DNA of 64,000 nucleotides from Ramlibacter henchirensis. GTDB taxonomy: Bacteria; Pseudomonadota; Gammaproteobacteria; Burkholderiales; Burkholderiaceae_C. A program made the translations under genes and the position numbers. The DNA is taken from contig NZ_SMLM01000002.1 of assembly GCF_004682015.1 (NCBI RefSeq), positions 682,001-746,000 of the forward strand, in the 5' to 3' direction. Position 1 is the first letter of the stretch, and every line of letters starts with the position of its first letter. Positions 34,777-43,569 of this stretch are shown piece after piece. Below the pieces are notes generated by a model that did not search any database, was not told the DNA's origin, and worked only from the letters and a program-made list of their open reading frames with translations.

Positions 34777-35859
34777 ATGTTCATCAAGAACACCTGGTAC
34801 GTCATCGCCTGGGACAAGGAAGTGACGGGCGACGGCCTCTTCTCGCGCACCGTCATCGGCGTGCCGGTCCTCATGTACCGGACGGAGGACGGCAAGCTGG
34901 TCGCCATGGAAGACCGCTGCTGCCACCGCGGGGCGCCGCTCTCGATCGGCAAGCGCGACGGCGACTGCGTGCGCTGCATGTATCACGGCCTGAAATTCGA
35001 CGCGACCGGCCAATGCGTGGAGGCCCCGGCGCAGCCCCGGATCCCGCCGCAGGCGAAGGTGCGAACCTTCCCCGTGGTGCAGCAGCATCGATGGATCTGG
35101 ATCTGGATGGGCGATCCCGCGAAGGCGGACGCCGGCCTGATCCCGCAGACACCGTGGCTGGACCACCCGGACTGGCGCAGCCTGGACGGGTACATCCACT
35201 ACGACGTCAACTACCTGCTGATCTGCGACAACCTGCTGGATTTCTCGCACCTGCCGTTCGTCCACCCCACCACGCTGGGGGGCGGCACTGACTACGCTTC
35301 CTTTCCTCCCAAGGTGGAACGGCTGGACAACGGCGTGCGCGTCACACGTTGGGCGCTCGATACCGAGCCCCCTGCTTTCGTCAAGGCGGTCAGAAAGGAA
35401 TGGGTCGGCAAGAAGGTGGACCGCTGGAACATCTACAACTTCACGCTTCCTGCCGTCCTGATCATGGACTCGGGAAATGCGCCTGCGGGAACGGGCGCGC
35501 CAGAGGGCCGCCGCGTCGATGCGGTGGAATTCAGGGGCTGCCAGGCGATCACGCCCGAGACCGGGAACTCCACTCACTACTTTTTCGCGCAGCCCCACAA
35601 CTTCTCGATCGACAACCCGGAAGTGACCAAGTCCATCCATCAGAACATCGTGAAGGCCTTCGAGGAGGACCGCGCGATCATCACGGCGCAGCAGAAGAAT
35701 CTCGCCATCGATCCCGAATTCAAGATGGTGCCGTTCGCGATGGATGCCGCGCTGTCGCAGTTCCGATGGGCGGTTACGCGGCGATTGGAGCAGGAGGCCG
35801 CTGAAGCCGCAGCGGCCCGCGTGCCGCAACCCGTCACTCTGCACCGCGAGCCCATCTGA
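34777..35859 (+). CDS. Rieske non-heme iron oxygenase, alpha subunit (VanA/phthalate dioxygenase-like)
   Basis: A 360-residue ring-hydroxylating or O-demethylating oxygenase. The Rieske cluster ligands are Cys48, His50, Cys67 and His70 (CCHRGAP, CMYHG). The mononuclear iron site is in NLLDFSHLPFVH (Asp155 bridge, His158, His163). GGAG precedes ATG 34777; an upstream in-frame GTG at 34720 lies in the promoter. It pairs with the reductase gene 2 bases downstream to form a two-component system. Substrates of the group include vanillate, phthalate and other methoxy- or carboxy-aromatics; which one cannot be read here. Confidence 0.93.
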   Translation: MFIKNTWYVIAWDKEVTGDGLFSRTVIGVPVLMYRTEDGKLVAMEDRCCHRGAPLSIGKRDGDCVRCMYHGLKFDATGQCVEAPAQPRIPPQAKVRTFPVVQQHRWIWIWMGDPAKADAGLIPQTPWLDHPDWRSLDGYIHYDVNYLLICDNLLDFSHLPFVHPTTLGGGTDYASFPPKVERLDNGVRVTRWALDTEPPAFVKAVRKEWVGKKVDRWNIYNFTLPAVLIMDSGNAPAGTGAPEGRRVDAVEFRGCQAITPETGNSTHYFFAQPHNFSIDNPEVTKSIHQNIVKAFEEDRAIITAQQKNLAIDPEFKMVPFAMDAALSQFRWAVTRRLEQEAAEAAAARVPQPVTLHREPI

Positions 35860-35861
35860 GC

Positions 35862-36812
35862 ATGCGCGACGTGGTGGTATCCCGCCTCACGCACGAGGCA
35901 GAGGGTGTGATCGGGTGCGAGCTCCGTGCCGCGGATGGCGCTGCGCTTCCGGCATTTGCGGCTGGCGCGCACGTGGACGTCCACCTGCCGGGTGGCTTGT
36001 GCCGGCAGTATTCGCTGACCAACGGGCCGGCGAGATCGGACCTCTACAGCCTGGGCATCGGACTGGCCCAGAACTCGCGCGGCGGCTCCAGGCACGTGCA
36101 CGAACAACTTCGAGTGGGCGACCGCCTCCAGGTCAGCCCTCCGCGTTCCCTCTTCGGGCTGACTCCGCATGCGGCGGAACACGTCTTCATCGCGGGCGGC
36201 ATCGGCATCACGCCGATCCTGAGCATGATCGAGGCCAGCGAGATCGCGGGCCAGAACTGGCGCCTGCTGTATTGCGTCCGCTCGCGCGCCAGAGCGGCCT
36301 ACCTGTGGCGACTCGCGCCCCATCACGGCCGAGTGCACCTGCACGTCGATGAGGAACGGGACGCGCTGCCGGACATCCAGGGCTTCCTGAAATCCCTCGA
36401 CCCGGGCGCGCACGTGTACTGCTGCGGGCCCACTCCGCTGATGGACGCGGTTGGGCGACATGCGGCAGCTGCTGGCCTGTCCCCGCTGGCGGTCCACTTC
36501 GAGCGTTTCTCGGCGGATGGCGCACCGGCAGATGCCGCAGCCGATGGCGCCTTCCGCGTGACGCTCCGCCGCCAGGGCCGCAGTTACATGGTGCCGGCGG
36601 GCCGCTCGATCCTCCAGACGCTGGAAGACAACGGCATCGCGCTGCCCTGCTCCTGCCGCGAGGGCCTGTGCCGCACGTGCGAAACGCCCTTGCTCGCGGG
36701 CAGGGCCGATCACCGCGACTTCGTGCTGAGCGACGAAGAACGTGCGGCAAACAGCTCGATCATCCCTTGTGTCTCGCGCGCGCTCGACGGGGAACTGGTC
36801 CTGGACCTCTGA
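35862..36812 (+). CDS. Phthalate dioxygenase reductase-like oxidoreductase (VanB/PDR family)
   Basis: A 316-residue electron-transfer protein. From the N-terminus: flavin domain with RQYSLTN, NAD domain with AGGIGITPILSM and YCCGPTPLMD, and a C-terminal plant-type [2Fe-2S] domain with Cys265, Cys270, Cys273 and Cys303. It passes electrons from NAD(P)H to the oxygenase encoded just upstream. Could also serve the isolated Rieske ferredoxin at 32167, which has no reductase of its own. Confidence 0.94.
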   Translation: MRDVVVSRLTHEAEGVIGCELRAADGAALPAFAAGAHVDVHLPGGLCRQYSLTNGPARSDLYSLGIGLAQNSRGGSRHVHEQLRVGDRLQVSPPRSLFGLTPHAAEHVFIAGGIGITPILSMIEASEIAGQNWRLLYCVRSRARAAYLWRLAPHHGRVHLHVDEERDALPDIQGFLKSLDPGAHVYCCGPTPLMDAVGRHAAAAGLSPLAVHFERFSADGAPADAAADGAFRVTLRRQGRSYMVPAGRSILQTLEDNGIALPCSCREGLCRTCETPLLAGRADHRDFVLSDEERAANSSIIPCVSRALDGELVLDL

Positions 36813-36839
36813 GCGCGTACCACGCCCCGCTATCTTTTC

Positions 36840-37130
36840 TTGCCCACCCTCATGAACAAAGCTTTCGCGTCCCAAGCCGCCGGTACACGAGCCTTCATCG
36901 CCGACCTCTGGTCCTCCGTAAAGCACGGCGTCGATGCCGGCAAGGACCTGAACGCCATCTACGAGGAGGCCTACGGGCGGCTGCGCCCCAAGTACGGGCA
37001 CTGGGTGATCTTCGACCACTGCATGCCCTTCGACGTGACCCGCTGCTACGACGAGGCGACGCGCTACCCCGACCCGCGCATCTGGACGGCCGAGCGCGAT
37101 CGCGAGATGTGGGAAACGCTCGAAGGCTGA
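36840..37130 (+). pseudogene. C-terminal remnant of an MBL-fold metallo-hydrolase
   Basis: About 92-96 residues (TTG 36840 or ATG 36852) that match, in my judgement, only the last third of larger MBL-fold hydrolases: KYGHWVIFDHCMPFDV and DPRIWTAERDREMWETLEG. The HxHxDH metal centre and the whole N-terminal domain are missing, and the upstream 27 bases leave no room for them. No ribosome site is seen. It is most simply the relic of a gene that once stood next to the FAD monooxygenase. A functional stand-alone domain cannot be excluded. Confidence 0.6.
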
Positions 37131-37152
37131 GGGCATTCAGGCACGGAGCACG

Positions 37153-38823
37153 ATGAACACGCTCGATTTCCAGAAAACCGCGTTCGAGTACCGCCGCACG
37201 GCCGACCAGTCCGCGCCGCGCCCGCCCCGACATCCGGTCGTCGTGGTCGGCGCCGGGCCCGTGGGGCTTTCGCTTGCGACAGACCTCGCCCAGCAGGGCA
37301 TACCGGTCGTGCTGCTCGACAACGACGATCGGCTGTCCAGCGGCTCCCGAGCGATCTGTTTCGCCAAGCGGACGCTCGAGATCTTCGATCGGCTCGGCTG
37401 CGGTCAGCGGATGGTGGACAAGGGCGTGTCCTGGAGCGTCGGCAAGGTCTTCCTGGGCGACGAAATGGTTTACCGCTTCGACTTGCTGCCCGAGCCGGGC
37501 CACGAGCGGCCGGCCTTCATCAATCTCCAGCAGTACTACGTCGAGGGTTTTCTCATCGAGCGCACCCGGGAGCTGCCGCTGATCGACTTGCGTTGGAAGA
37601 ACGCAGTCACCGGCCTGGTGCAGCATCCCGATCACACCGAATTGACGGTCGAGACGCCTGATGGCGTCTACACCATCGAGGCGCAATACGTTGCCGCTTG
37701 CGACGGAGCGCGGTCCCTGCTGAGGCGCCTCTGCGGGCAGGAAAGCCACGGCCACACATTCCGCGACCGCTTCCTCATCGCGGACGTGAAGATGAAGGCG
37801 GATTTCCCTGCGGAGCGCTGGTTCTGGTTCGATCCGCCCTTCCATCCGAACCAGAGCGTGCTGCTGCACAAGCAGCCCGACGACGTCTGGCGCATCGACT
37901 TCCAGCTCGGCTGGGACGCGGACCCGGATGCGGAAAAGCAGCCGGCGAACATCCTGCCGCGGGTGCGCGCGCTGCTGGCACATACGGCGATGAAGGATGC
38001 CGAATTCGAGCTGGAGTGGGCCAGCGTGTACACCTTTTCGTGCCTGCGAATGGACAGCTTCTGCCATGGTCGCGTGTTCTTCGCCGGCGACTCTGCCCAC
38101 GGCGTGTCACCCTTCGGCGCCCGCGGTGCCAACTCCGGCATCCAGGACGCGGAGAACCTCGCGTGGAAGCTGGCCTGTGTCCTTCGAGGCAAGGCCGGGC
38201 CGCGTTTGCTGACCAGCTACGACACCGAACGGATCCAGGCGGCGGACGAAAACATCCTGAACTCCACCCGCGCTACCGACTTCATCACCCCCAAGAGCGA
38301 GATCAGCCGCCTCTTCCGCGATGCGACGCTGCTGCTGGCCCGCGAACACGCATTCGCCCGCGGACTCGTCAACAGCGGCCGCCTGTCCGTTCCGTGCACG
38401 CTTGACGCGTCGGAGCTGAACACGCCGGATCTGGACTCGTTCGAGGGCAGCATGCGGCCCGGTGCCGCCGCTGCCGACGCACCCGTTGGGGTCGAAGGCC
38501 GACCGGGCTGGCTGCTGCGCCAGCTCGAGTCCGGCGCTTTCACGCTGCTCGTGTTCGACGCGCCTGATGCCGACTCACTGGTGCGCGCGGCGCGCTTCGC
38601 CTGCGAAGGCCTCGCCCGCTTGCAAGTGCTCCTGGTCGGTGAGCGGGAAGTGCCGGGCGCACGTATGTTGGGCGACACCCAGGGTCTTGCGGCGCTCCGC
38701 TTTGATGCTCGGCCCGGCACCGCCTATCTGCTGCGGCCCGACCAGCATGTGTGCGCCCGCTGGCGGTCCCCCACGCCCGATGCCATCGGCTCTGCCATGC
38801 GACGCGCGCTGGGACACCCCTGA
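37153..38823 (+). CDS. FAD-dependent aromatic monooxygenase (MhpA/PheA-like)
   Basis: A 556-residue class A flavin hydroxylase. VVGAGPVGLSLA (31-42) binds FAD, AACDGARSLLR is the DG motif, and VFFAGDSAHGVSPFGARGAN is the GD/active-site block. The C-terminal ~150 residues form a thioredoxin-like domain typical of phenol hydroxylase and MhpA relatives. It probably hydroxylates the product of the Rieske oxygenase. A DUF2783 gene follows after 16 bases, a frequent companion of this enzyme type. Confidence 0.92.
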   Translation: MNTLDFQKTAFEYRRTADQSAPRPPRHPVVVVGAGPVGLSLATDLAQQGIPVVLLDNDDRLSSGSRAICFAKRTLEIFDRLGCGQRMVDKGVSWSVGKVFLGDEMVYRFDLLPEPGHERPAFINLQQYYVEGFLIERTRELPLIDLRWKNAVTGLVQHPDHTELTVETPDGVYTIEAQYVAACDGARSLLRRLCGQESHGHTFRDRFLIADVKMKADFPAERWFWFDPPFHPNQSVLLHKQPDDVWRIDFQLGWDADPDAEKQPANILPRVRALLAHTAMKDAEFELEWASVYTFSCLRMDSFCHGRVFFAGDSAHGVSPFGARGANSGIQDAENLAWKLACVLRGKAGPRLLTSYDTERIQAADENILNSTRATDFITPKSEISRLFRDATLLLAREHAFARGLVNSGRLSVPCTLDASELNTPDLDSFEGSMRPGAAAADAPVGVEGRPGWLLRQLESGAFTLLVFDAPDADSLVRAARFACEGLARLQVLLVGEREVPGARMLGDTQGLAALRFDARPGTAYLLRPDQHVCARWRSPTPDAIGSAMRRALGHP

Positions 38824-38839
38824 GACAAAGGCAAACACG

Positions 38840-39073
38840 ATGGTCGCTCGACTCGTTACGGATCCGCAGCTGGAATCGCCGGACGATTTCTACCAGGCCC
38901 TCATCGACGCACATCGCGGCCTGAGCACGGCGGAGAGCCACGCCCTCAACGCAAGGCTGGTGCTGCTGCTTGCCAACCAGGTCGGATCGCTGGCAGTGCT
39001 GCAGCAGGCGCTGGACGCCGCGCGCCGGTGCGGCGAGCATGGCGGCCACGAAGCCGCGCGGACCGACGACTGA
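38840..39073 (+). CDS. DUF2783 family small protein
   Basis: A 77-residue acidic-to-neutral protein with the DUF2783 core SPDDFYQALIDAHRGLS and SHALNARLVLLLANQVG. Function unknown. It sits directly behind the FAD monooxygenase, where this family is usually found, suggesting an accessory or stability role for that enzyme. The ATG at 38840 was chosen because the longer frame runs inside the monooxygenase gene. Confidence 0.8.
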   Translation: MVARLVTDPQLESPDDFYQALIDAHRGLSTAESHALNARLVLLLANQVGSLAVLQQALDAARRCGEHGGHEAARTDD

Positions 39074-39090
39074 CGAACCACCGCAAGGAT

Positions 39091-39942
39091 ATGAATACTC
39101 TGCGACTCCTCTGGTTCGTTCCGGCCCCTGTGGCCGTCATCGCAGACGCGTTCGAGTTGACGCGAGGCATCACCGTGCGGGCCGAACGCAACCCCTCTTC
39201 AGACGCCCAATTCGACGCACTGGCGTCGGGCAAGGTGGATGCGGTCGTGACCGCCATGGACAACGTGATGGACTGGAACCTGCGACCAGGACCACGGGAC
39301 CTGCGCCTGGTCGGACAACTGGAACGTACGACGCCTCTCACCCTGGTCGGGCAGAAAAACGCAGCGAACATCGCGCAGCTGCGCGGCGCGAGGATCCTCG
39401 TCGACTCGCCACGCAACGGCTTCATCGTGGCGCTGCGCGCGATGCTTGCCGAGGCTGGCCTCCAGCCGGCTGACTACGCGTTGGAGCCAGTTGGTGGCGT
39501 GAAGGAGCGCTTCAACGCGTTGCTGGCGGGGCTTGGCGATGCCACGCTGCTTGGGCCGCCGTTCGATGCCATGGCACTGCAGGCAGGCCTGAGCCGGATG
39601 GCGAGCGTGCAGGAGTGGTATCCGGCTTTTCCGGGACAAGGTCTCGTTGTCAGTGCCGCGGCCATCGAGCGGCTGCGCCCCGCTCTTTCCGCCTGGCTTC
39701 GCGGCCTGGAGGCTGCGCGGCAGCGCATGGCCGCCAATCCGGAAGCCGGACGGCAAGCTCTGGAGCTCGCCGGCTTCCCGGCTTCCGCGGTGGATGCGAT
39801 GGTCCGCAGTGCCCCAGCCTCGCTGCGGCCGGACCGTGCGGGCGTGGAACTGCTCATCGAGCAGCGCCGCACGGCTGGCCTGCCCGGGGGCGACACGACC
39901 TATGAAGAGCTGGTCGATTCGTCGCTGCTGCCCGACGGCTGA
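39091..39942 (+). CDS. NMT1/SsuA-like substrate-binding-fold protein without signal peptide
   Basis: A 283-residue protein with the fold signature of ABC nitrate/sulfonate receptors: SGKVDAVVTAMDN, LRGARILVDSPRNG and NALLAGLGDATLLGPPFDAMA. AAGGAT precedes ATG 39091, and the N-terminus MNTLRLLWFVPAPV has no basic region plus cleavage site, so export is doubtful. It may be a cytoplasmic sensor or binding protein, or the start is mis-set by nature of a lost signal. Related proteins without signals include THI5-like enzymes. It converges on the TetR gene after 19 bases. Confidence 0.75.
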   Translation: MNTLRLLWFVPAPVAVIADAFELTRGITVRAERNPSSDAQFDALASGKVDAVVTAMDNVMDWNLRPGPRDLRLVGQLERTTPLTLVGQKNAANIAQLRGARILVDSPRNGFIVALRAMLAEAGLQPADYALEPVGGVKERFNALLAGLGDATLLGPPFDAMALQAGLSRMASVQEWYPAFPGQGLVVSAAAIERLRPALSAWLRGLEAARQRMAANPEAGRQALELAGFPASAVDAMVRSAPASLRPDRAGVELLIEQRRTAGLPGGDTTYEELVDSSLLPDG

Positions 39943-39961
39943 GGCCGTTGGGCTCGAAGGC

Positions 39962-40726
39962 TCAGGCGGTCTTGCGCCGCTTGGACGGCGCCGCGACGCC
40001 TTCGTCGATGGGTGCCAGGACCTGCATCATCGCCTCGCAGTGCGCATCGGCGAATTTCCTGTCCAGCGGCAGGTGCCGCATGAACAGCCGGAAGTAGATC
40101 GGGGCGTACAGGATGTCCATCTGCAGTTCCGTGTCCATGTCGGTGCGGAACTCCCCTCGCCGCCTCGCATCCTCGACAACTTCCCGGACGACGGCGCGCC
40201 GCCCGTACCAGAACCGCTCGCGGAATTCGCGCAGCACGTCCGGGTCGCCCTGGCCCTCGGCCATGATCTGCGCAACGATCCTGCCCGACCAGCCGCTGTA
40301 CTCCTCGACGAGCAGGTGGATGTGCCGGGTGAGTGCATCGCGCGGGCTGCCCCCTTTCGGCATGGGGGTGTGGCTCACGTGCGTATGCAGAAACGCCTCG
40401 ATGACCACGGCAGCCTTCGAGTTCCACCACCTGTAGATGGTGGCCTTGCCCACGCCTGCCTCGCGCGCGATCGACTCGATCGAAATCTGCTGCAGCGGCG
40501 TGCTTTCCAGCAACTTCAACGTGGCGGCCAGGATGGCGACCCGCGATGCGTCGCTGCGCACTCGCCCCGGCGAACGCGGGCGCAGCGCGGCAGCGCCCGC
40601 TGCGGCCGCGGTGCTGGTTGAAGCCGACCGCGCGGGGGAGCGGCCACCAGCTTTGGCTGGCGCTTGTTGGGAGGGGTTTTTTTTGGTCGGCAAAGGGTTT
40701 TCGGACGGCTGTTTCGGCGACCCCAT
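39962..40726 (-). CDS. TetR family transcriptional regulator
   Basis: A 254-residue TetR protein. After a ~60-residue basic, Ala/Pro-rich, probably disordered N-terminal arm comes the DNA-binding domain (LESTPLQQISIESIAREAG, VGKATIYRWWNSKAAV), then the ligand domain. ATG 40726 begins MGSPKQP. The arm contains an A8 tract (T8 on the + strand at 40677-40684). It is the last gene of the FAH/FAH/cupin operon and likely acts at the palindrome 43604-43617 in the divergent promoter. Confidence 0.9.
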   Translation of the reverse strand: MGSPKQPSENPLPTKKNPSQQAPAKAGGRSPARSASTSTAAAAGAAALRPRSPGRVRSDASRVAILAATLKLLESTPLQQISIESIAREAGVGKATIYRWWNSKAAVVIEAFLHTHVSHTPMPKGGSPRDALTRHIHLLVEEYSGWSGRIVAQIMAEGQGDPDVLREFRERFWYGRRAVVREVVEDARRRGEFRTDMDTELQMDILYAPIYFRLFMRHLPLDRKFADAHCEAMMQVLAPIDEGVAAPSKRRKTA

Positions 40727-40820
40727 TATCCGAGACTTGGCGTTCCAGAATGGCCGTGTGCAGAGCAAGTGCGCCCGCCGGCGTTGCGTGGACGCTTCGC
40801 CATGAGCCGCCCCGGACGCC

Positions 40821-41387
40821 TCACAGCCTCGCCCCGGGCTCGACATCCAGCAGCACGAAGGCCATGCGGCAGGGCTTGCCGGAGCGATTCGACCAGCTGT
40901 GATTGGTTGCGCGCTGGATCAGGATGTCGCCGGCGCGCATGAGCGTCTCGCCCTCGTCCATGAGTGCGTGGATTTCCCCCTCGAGGACGATCGCGTAGTC
41001 GATGGACTGCGTCTTGTGGAACCAGAAATGTCGGGCACTGCCCTCGTCCCGCACGCCGTGGTCGTCGAGAAACCGCGCCAGTTGCTTCTGGTCGTAGCTG
41101 TCGTCGGGCGGGAAGTCCACCACTCGCAAAAGGGAGCCGCCCTTGGAGTGGAAGCCGAACTCTTTCCCGGCCGGAGCCGGGTCGGGCCCGGGCGCAGCCG
41201 CCTCGCCTGTCACCCAGATCACCTGGGCGGGCGGCGAGCCGGGGTCCGTCGTGTGGTTCGGCGCGGGCCCATCCAGCACGAAAATGGATCTGCCCTGCGC
41301 GTTCTCGCCCGTGACGATGCGCCGTACCGGCCGCGGGCCGGGCCCCGTCCTGGCTTTTTCTGCATGGATGCTTGCTTCAGAGTTCAC
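40821..41387 (-). CDS. Cupin domain protein
   Basis: A 188-residue protein with one C-terminal cupin barrel: HFWFHKTQSIDYAIVLEGE (cupin motif 1 region) and LMRAGDILIQRATNHSWSN (motif 2, with the final His). The first ~70 residues are of unknown role. Similar single cupins near aromatic operons act as enzymes or as ligand sensors. It is too short to be a gentisate dioxygenase. GTG 41387 is the start. Confidence 0.85.
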   Translation of the reverse strand: MNSEASIHAEKARTGPGPRPVRRIVTGENAQGRSIFVLDGPAPNHTTDPGSPPAQVIWVTGEAAAPGPDPAPAGKEFGFHSKGGSLLRVVDFPPDDSYDQKQLARFLDDHGVRDEGSARHFWFHKTQSIDYAIVLEGEIHALMDEGETLMRAGDILIQRATNHSWSNRSGKPCRMAFVLLDVEPGARL

Positions 41388-41445
41388 GCCAGGATCCCTT
41401 TCCGATGGAGATGATTCGCGTCGATTCGCAATTGGTTGGCGAGCG

Positions 41446-42459
41446 TCACGCAGCGCTGCTGTCGGACCGCGGCGTCCTCACGCAGGCATTGCGCTGCCGG
41501 CCGAGTCCCTCGATCTCCGCTTCCATGACATCGCCGTCCCGCAGGAACCGGTTGTAGTGGGTTCCATTGCCCGCGGGAGAGCCGGTCGCAATGAGGTCGC
41601 CGGGCCAGAGCTGCACATGGGAGGTGATGTACTCGATCTGCCGCGCCACGTCGAACAGCATGTCGCCCGTGGACTCGTCCTGCATCGTCTGGCCGTTCAG
41701 CTTGAGGGTGATCCGCAGGCTTTGCGGGTCCCTTACGAAACACGCGGGAACGAGCGCGGGACCGAACGGCATGAAGCTCGGCGGGGACTTCGACCTCAGC
41801 CAGTCCGTGCCCAGCATCTTGTAGTCCGTGCGGGCGATCAGGTCGCGCGCCGAAACGTCGTTCACGATCGAGTAGCCGGCAACATAGTCGAGCGCCTCTT
41901 CACGGCGCACGTTGCGGGCGGGCCGACCGATGACGACCGCGAGCTCCAGTTCCCAATCCGGTTTTTCCGTCGTAGCGGGAAGCAGGACGGGATCAAAGGG
42001 GCCCGTGATGGAGGAAGGCAGCTTCGGGAACGCGTAAGGTTCCCCGTGAGCGGCCCGTTCGTCCATCATGTCCTCGGCCCACTTTCGCAGTGCCCCGCCT
42101 TGCAGGCCTTGCGGCCCGACGCCCATGTCCAGCGTGAGGTCGACCACGTGCTTGCGGTAGTTGGCCCCGGTGCACAGCACCTGGCGAGGCAGGTCCACAG
42201 GCGGATGCACCCGCAGCCGTGACATGTGTATCGCACCGGCCTGCTGCGCCGCGAGGGGCTCCGCCATCTCGCGAAGAACCGCCAGATTGCGATCCCAGTC
42301 CTGCAGCAGGTCCAGGACCGATGCCTCCTTCGACCAGCGTGCACCGGATCTGACAGCGTCCGCATGAACCGAGCGCAACGCAAACGCGTATTCGCCCACG
42401 CACAACGCGGCGAATCGGCCGCCGTCGTCCTGCGAGAAGGTGCCCAGCGAAAATTTCAT
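41446..42459 (-). CDS. Fumarylacetoacetate hydrolase (FAH) family protein, copy 1
   Basis: A 337-residue FAH-family enzyme. The metal ligands are expected at Glu170 and Glu172 (DWELELAVVIGR) and Asp201 (VNDVSARDL); GDLIATGSPAG closes the site. Family members hydrolyse C-C bonds in 2,4-dioxo acids or decarboxylate/hydrate meta-cleavage products. It lies 6 bases after another FAH-family gene, so the pair may form a heteromer or do successive steps of ring-cleavage product breakdown. Confidence 0.9.
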   Translation of the reverse strand: MKFSLGTFSQDDGGRFAALCVGEYAFALRSVHADAVRSGARWSKEASVLDLLQDWDRNLAVLREMAEPLAAQQAGAIHMSRLRVHPPVDLPRQVLCTGANYRKHVVDLTLDMGVGPQGLQGGALRKWAEDMMDERAAHGEPYAFPKLPSSITGPFDPVLLPATTEKPDWELELAVVIGRPARNVRREEALDYVAGYSIVNDVSARDLIARTDYKMLGTDWLRSKSPPSFMPFGPALVPACFVRDPQSLRITLKLNGQTMQDESTGDMLFDVARQIEYITSHVQLWPGDLIATGSPAGNGTHYNRFLRDGDVMEAEIEGLGRQRNACVRTPRSDSSAA

Positions 42460-42465
42460 TGCGAT

Positions 42466-43464
42466 CTACATGAACGGCTTGCGGGCGGTCGGCCACCAGG
42501 TGCCCTGCTGCCGCTGGCCCATGCGGTTACGCAGAACCCCGACACCTGAGACCTCCAGCTCGACGACATCGCCCGGGTTGAGGCTGCGCCCAAGTTCCAG
42601 CGCCGAACCGTTGCCCATGGTCCCCGAACCGATCACGTCGCCGGGCTGCACGTGATCGCCCAGCGAGACGTAGGCGATCAGCTCGTCGATGCTCCAGAGC
42701 ATCTCCGACGTGTCGCCTTCGCCCCAGGTCTCCCCGTTCACCCGCACCGCCATGCGGATGCGGTCCAGGCGGGAGAACTCGTCGATGGTCGTGATCCACG
42801 GCCCGATGCCGTAAGCGAAGTCCTTGCTCTTGGTCGGCCCCATGCCGATCGCGAACTCGTTGGCCTGCAGGTCCCGGGCCGAGAAGTCATTGAAGATCGT
42901 GACGCCGAACAGATGCGAGCGGGCGGTTTCGGGAGTGATGTCGTGGGCCGTGCGCCCGATGACCCAGCCGATCTCCAGTTCGTAATCCATCTTTTCGGCC
43001 CGGGCCGGCCACGGCACCTCGGCCTCATGCCCGATGACGGTCCAGGGCGAACCCTTGAAGTAGCCAGGGACCTGCAGGAGCGCAGGCGCCGGCGTGAGCT
43101 TCATCCGCTCGTGGAACTGACGGATGTGCTTCACGAAGGTGAGGCCGTCGCGCACGATGGACGGGTCGCAGGCGGCAGCCCATTGCAGTCCTTCGAAGGG
43201 GCACGAAGCATCGTCGCCGTAGCGAGTCGCCGCCTCGTTCGCAGTCTCGAGGAACTGCTCGCCAAGTGCGATGGCCGCCGACATGCTTTCGGGGAACACC
43301 GCCGAGGCGAACCGCAGGGCCGCTTCGCGGCTGGCGCCGCGCGCCTGCTGCCGAAGAACTTCGGCAGCCCGTAGATCAACCACGCGGGATTGCTCCGGGA
43401 GCACCATGCAGATGCGATGAACCGGGCCGTCGAGGCCCTGGACGAGAAATCTTCCGAGTTTCAC
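42466..43464 (-). CDS. Fumarylacetoacetate hydrolase (FAH) family protein, copy 2
   Basis: A 332-residue FAH-family enzyme with Glu162/Glu164 (DYELEIGWVIGR) and Asp193 (IFNDFSARDL) as probable metal ligands and GDVIGSGTMGNG at the end of the fold. It differs from copy 1 in the substrate region (ANEFAIGMGPTKSKDF), so the two are not recent duplicates. It is the first gene of the (-) operon and starts with GTG 43464 beside the operator-like dyad at 43503-43517. Confidence 0.9.
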   Translation of the reverse strand: MKLGRFLVQGLDGPVHRICMVLPEQSRVVDLRAAEVLRQQARGASREAALRFASAVFPESMSAAIALGEQFLETANEAATRYGDDASCPFEGLQWAAACDPSIVRDGLTFVKHIRQFHERMKLTPAPALLQVPGYFKGSPWTVIGHEAEVPWPARAEKMDYELEIGWVIGRTAHDITPETARSHLFGVTIFNDFSARDLQANEFAIGMGPTKSKDFAYGIGPWITTIDEFSRLDRIRMAVRVNGETWGEGDTSEMLWSIDELIAYVSLGDHVQPGDVIGSGTMGNGSALELGRSLNPGDVVELEVSGVGVLRNRMGQRQQGTWWPTARKPFM

Positions 43465-43502
43465 AGCGACTCCGGGGGAAAGGATATTTCGATACTAGTC
43501 GT

Positions 43503-43517
43503 CTCGATTCTATCGAG
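43503..43517. promoter_or_regulatory. Dyad CTCGAT-TCT-ATCGAG near the FAH operon start
   Basis: A perfect 6+3+6 inverted repeat 39 bases upstream of the FAH copy 2 start and inside the divergent control region. It is preceded by GATACTAGTCGT, related to the palindrome 43604-43617. It is a candidate regulator site for leftward transcription. Confidence 0.45.
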
Positions 43518-43569
43518 CTTTTGGTGTTTTCCCTAGCCCCTCCCACTCCTGAGCATGCAGCTGAAAGGA

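Noticed and set aside
39962..40846. Longer TetR start near 40846
   Set aside because: The extra 40 codons are low-complexity and lack a ribosome site; ATG 40726 is more natural, though the remaining N-terminal arm is still long.
40821..41387. Gentisate or homogentisate-type cupin dioxygenase
   Set aside because: Only one cupin domain in 188 residues; ring-cleaving gentisate dioxygenases are about twice as long.
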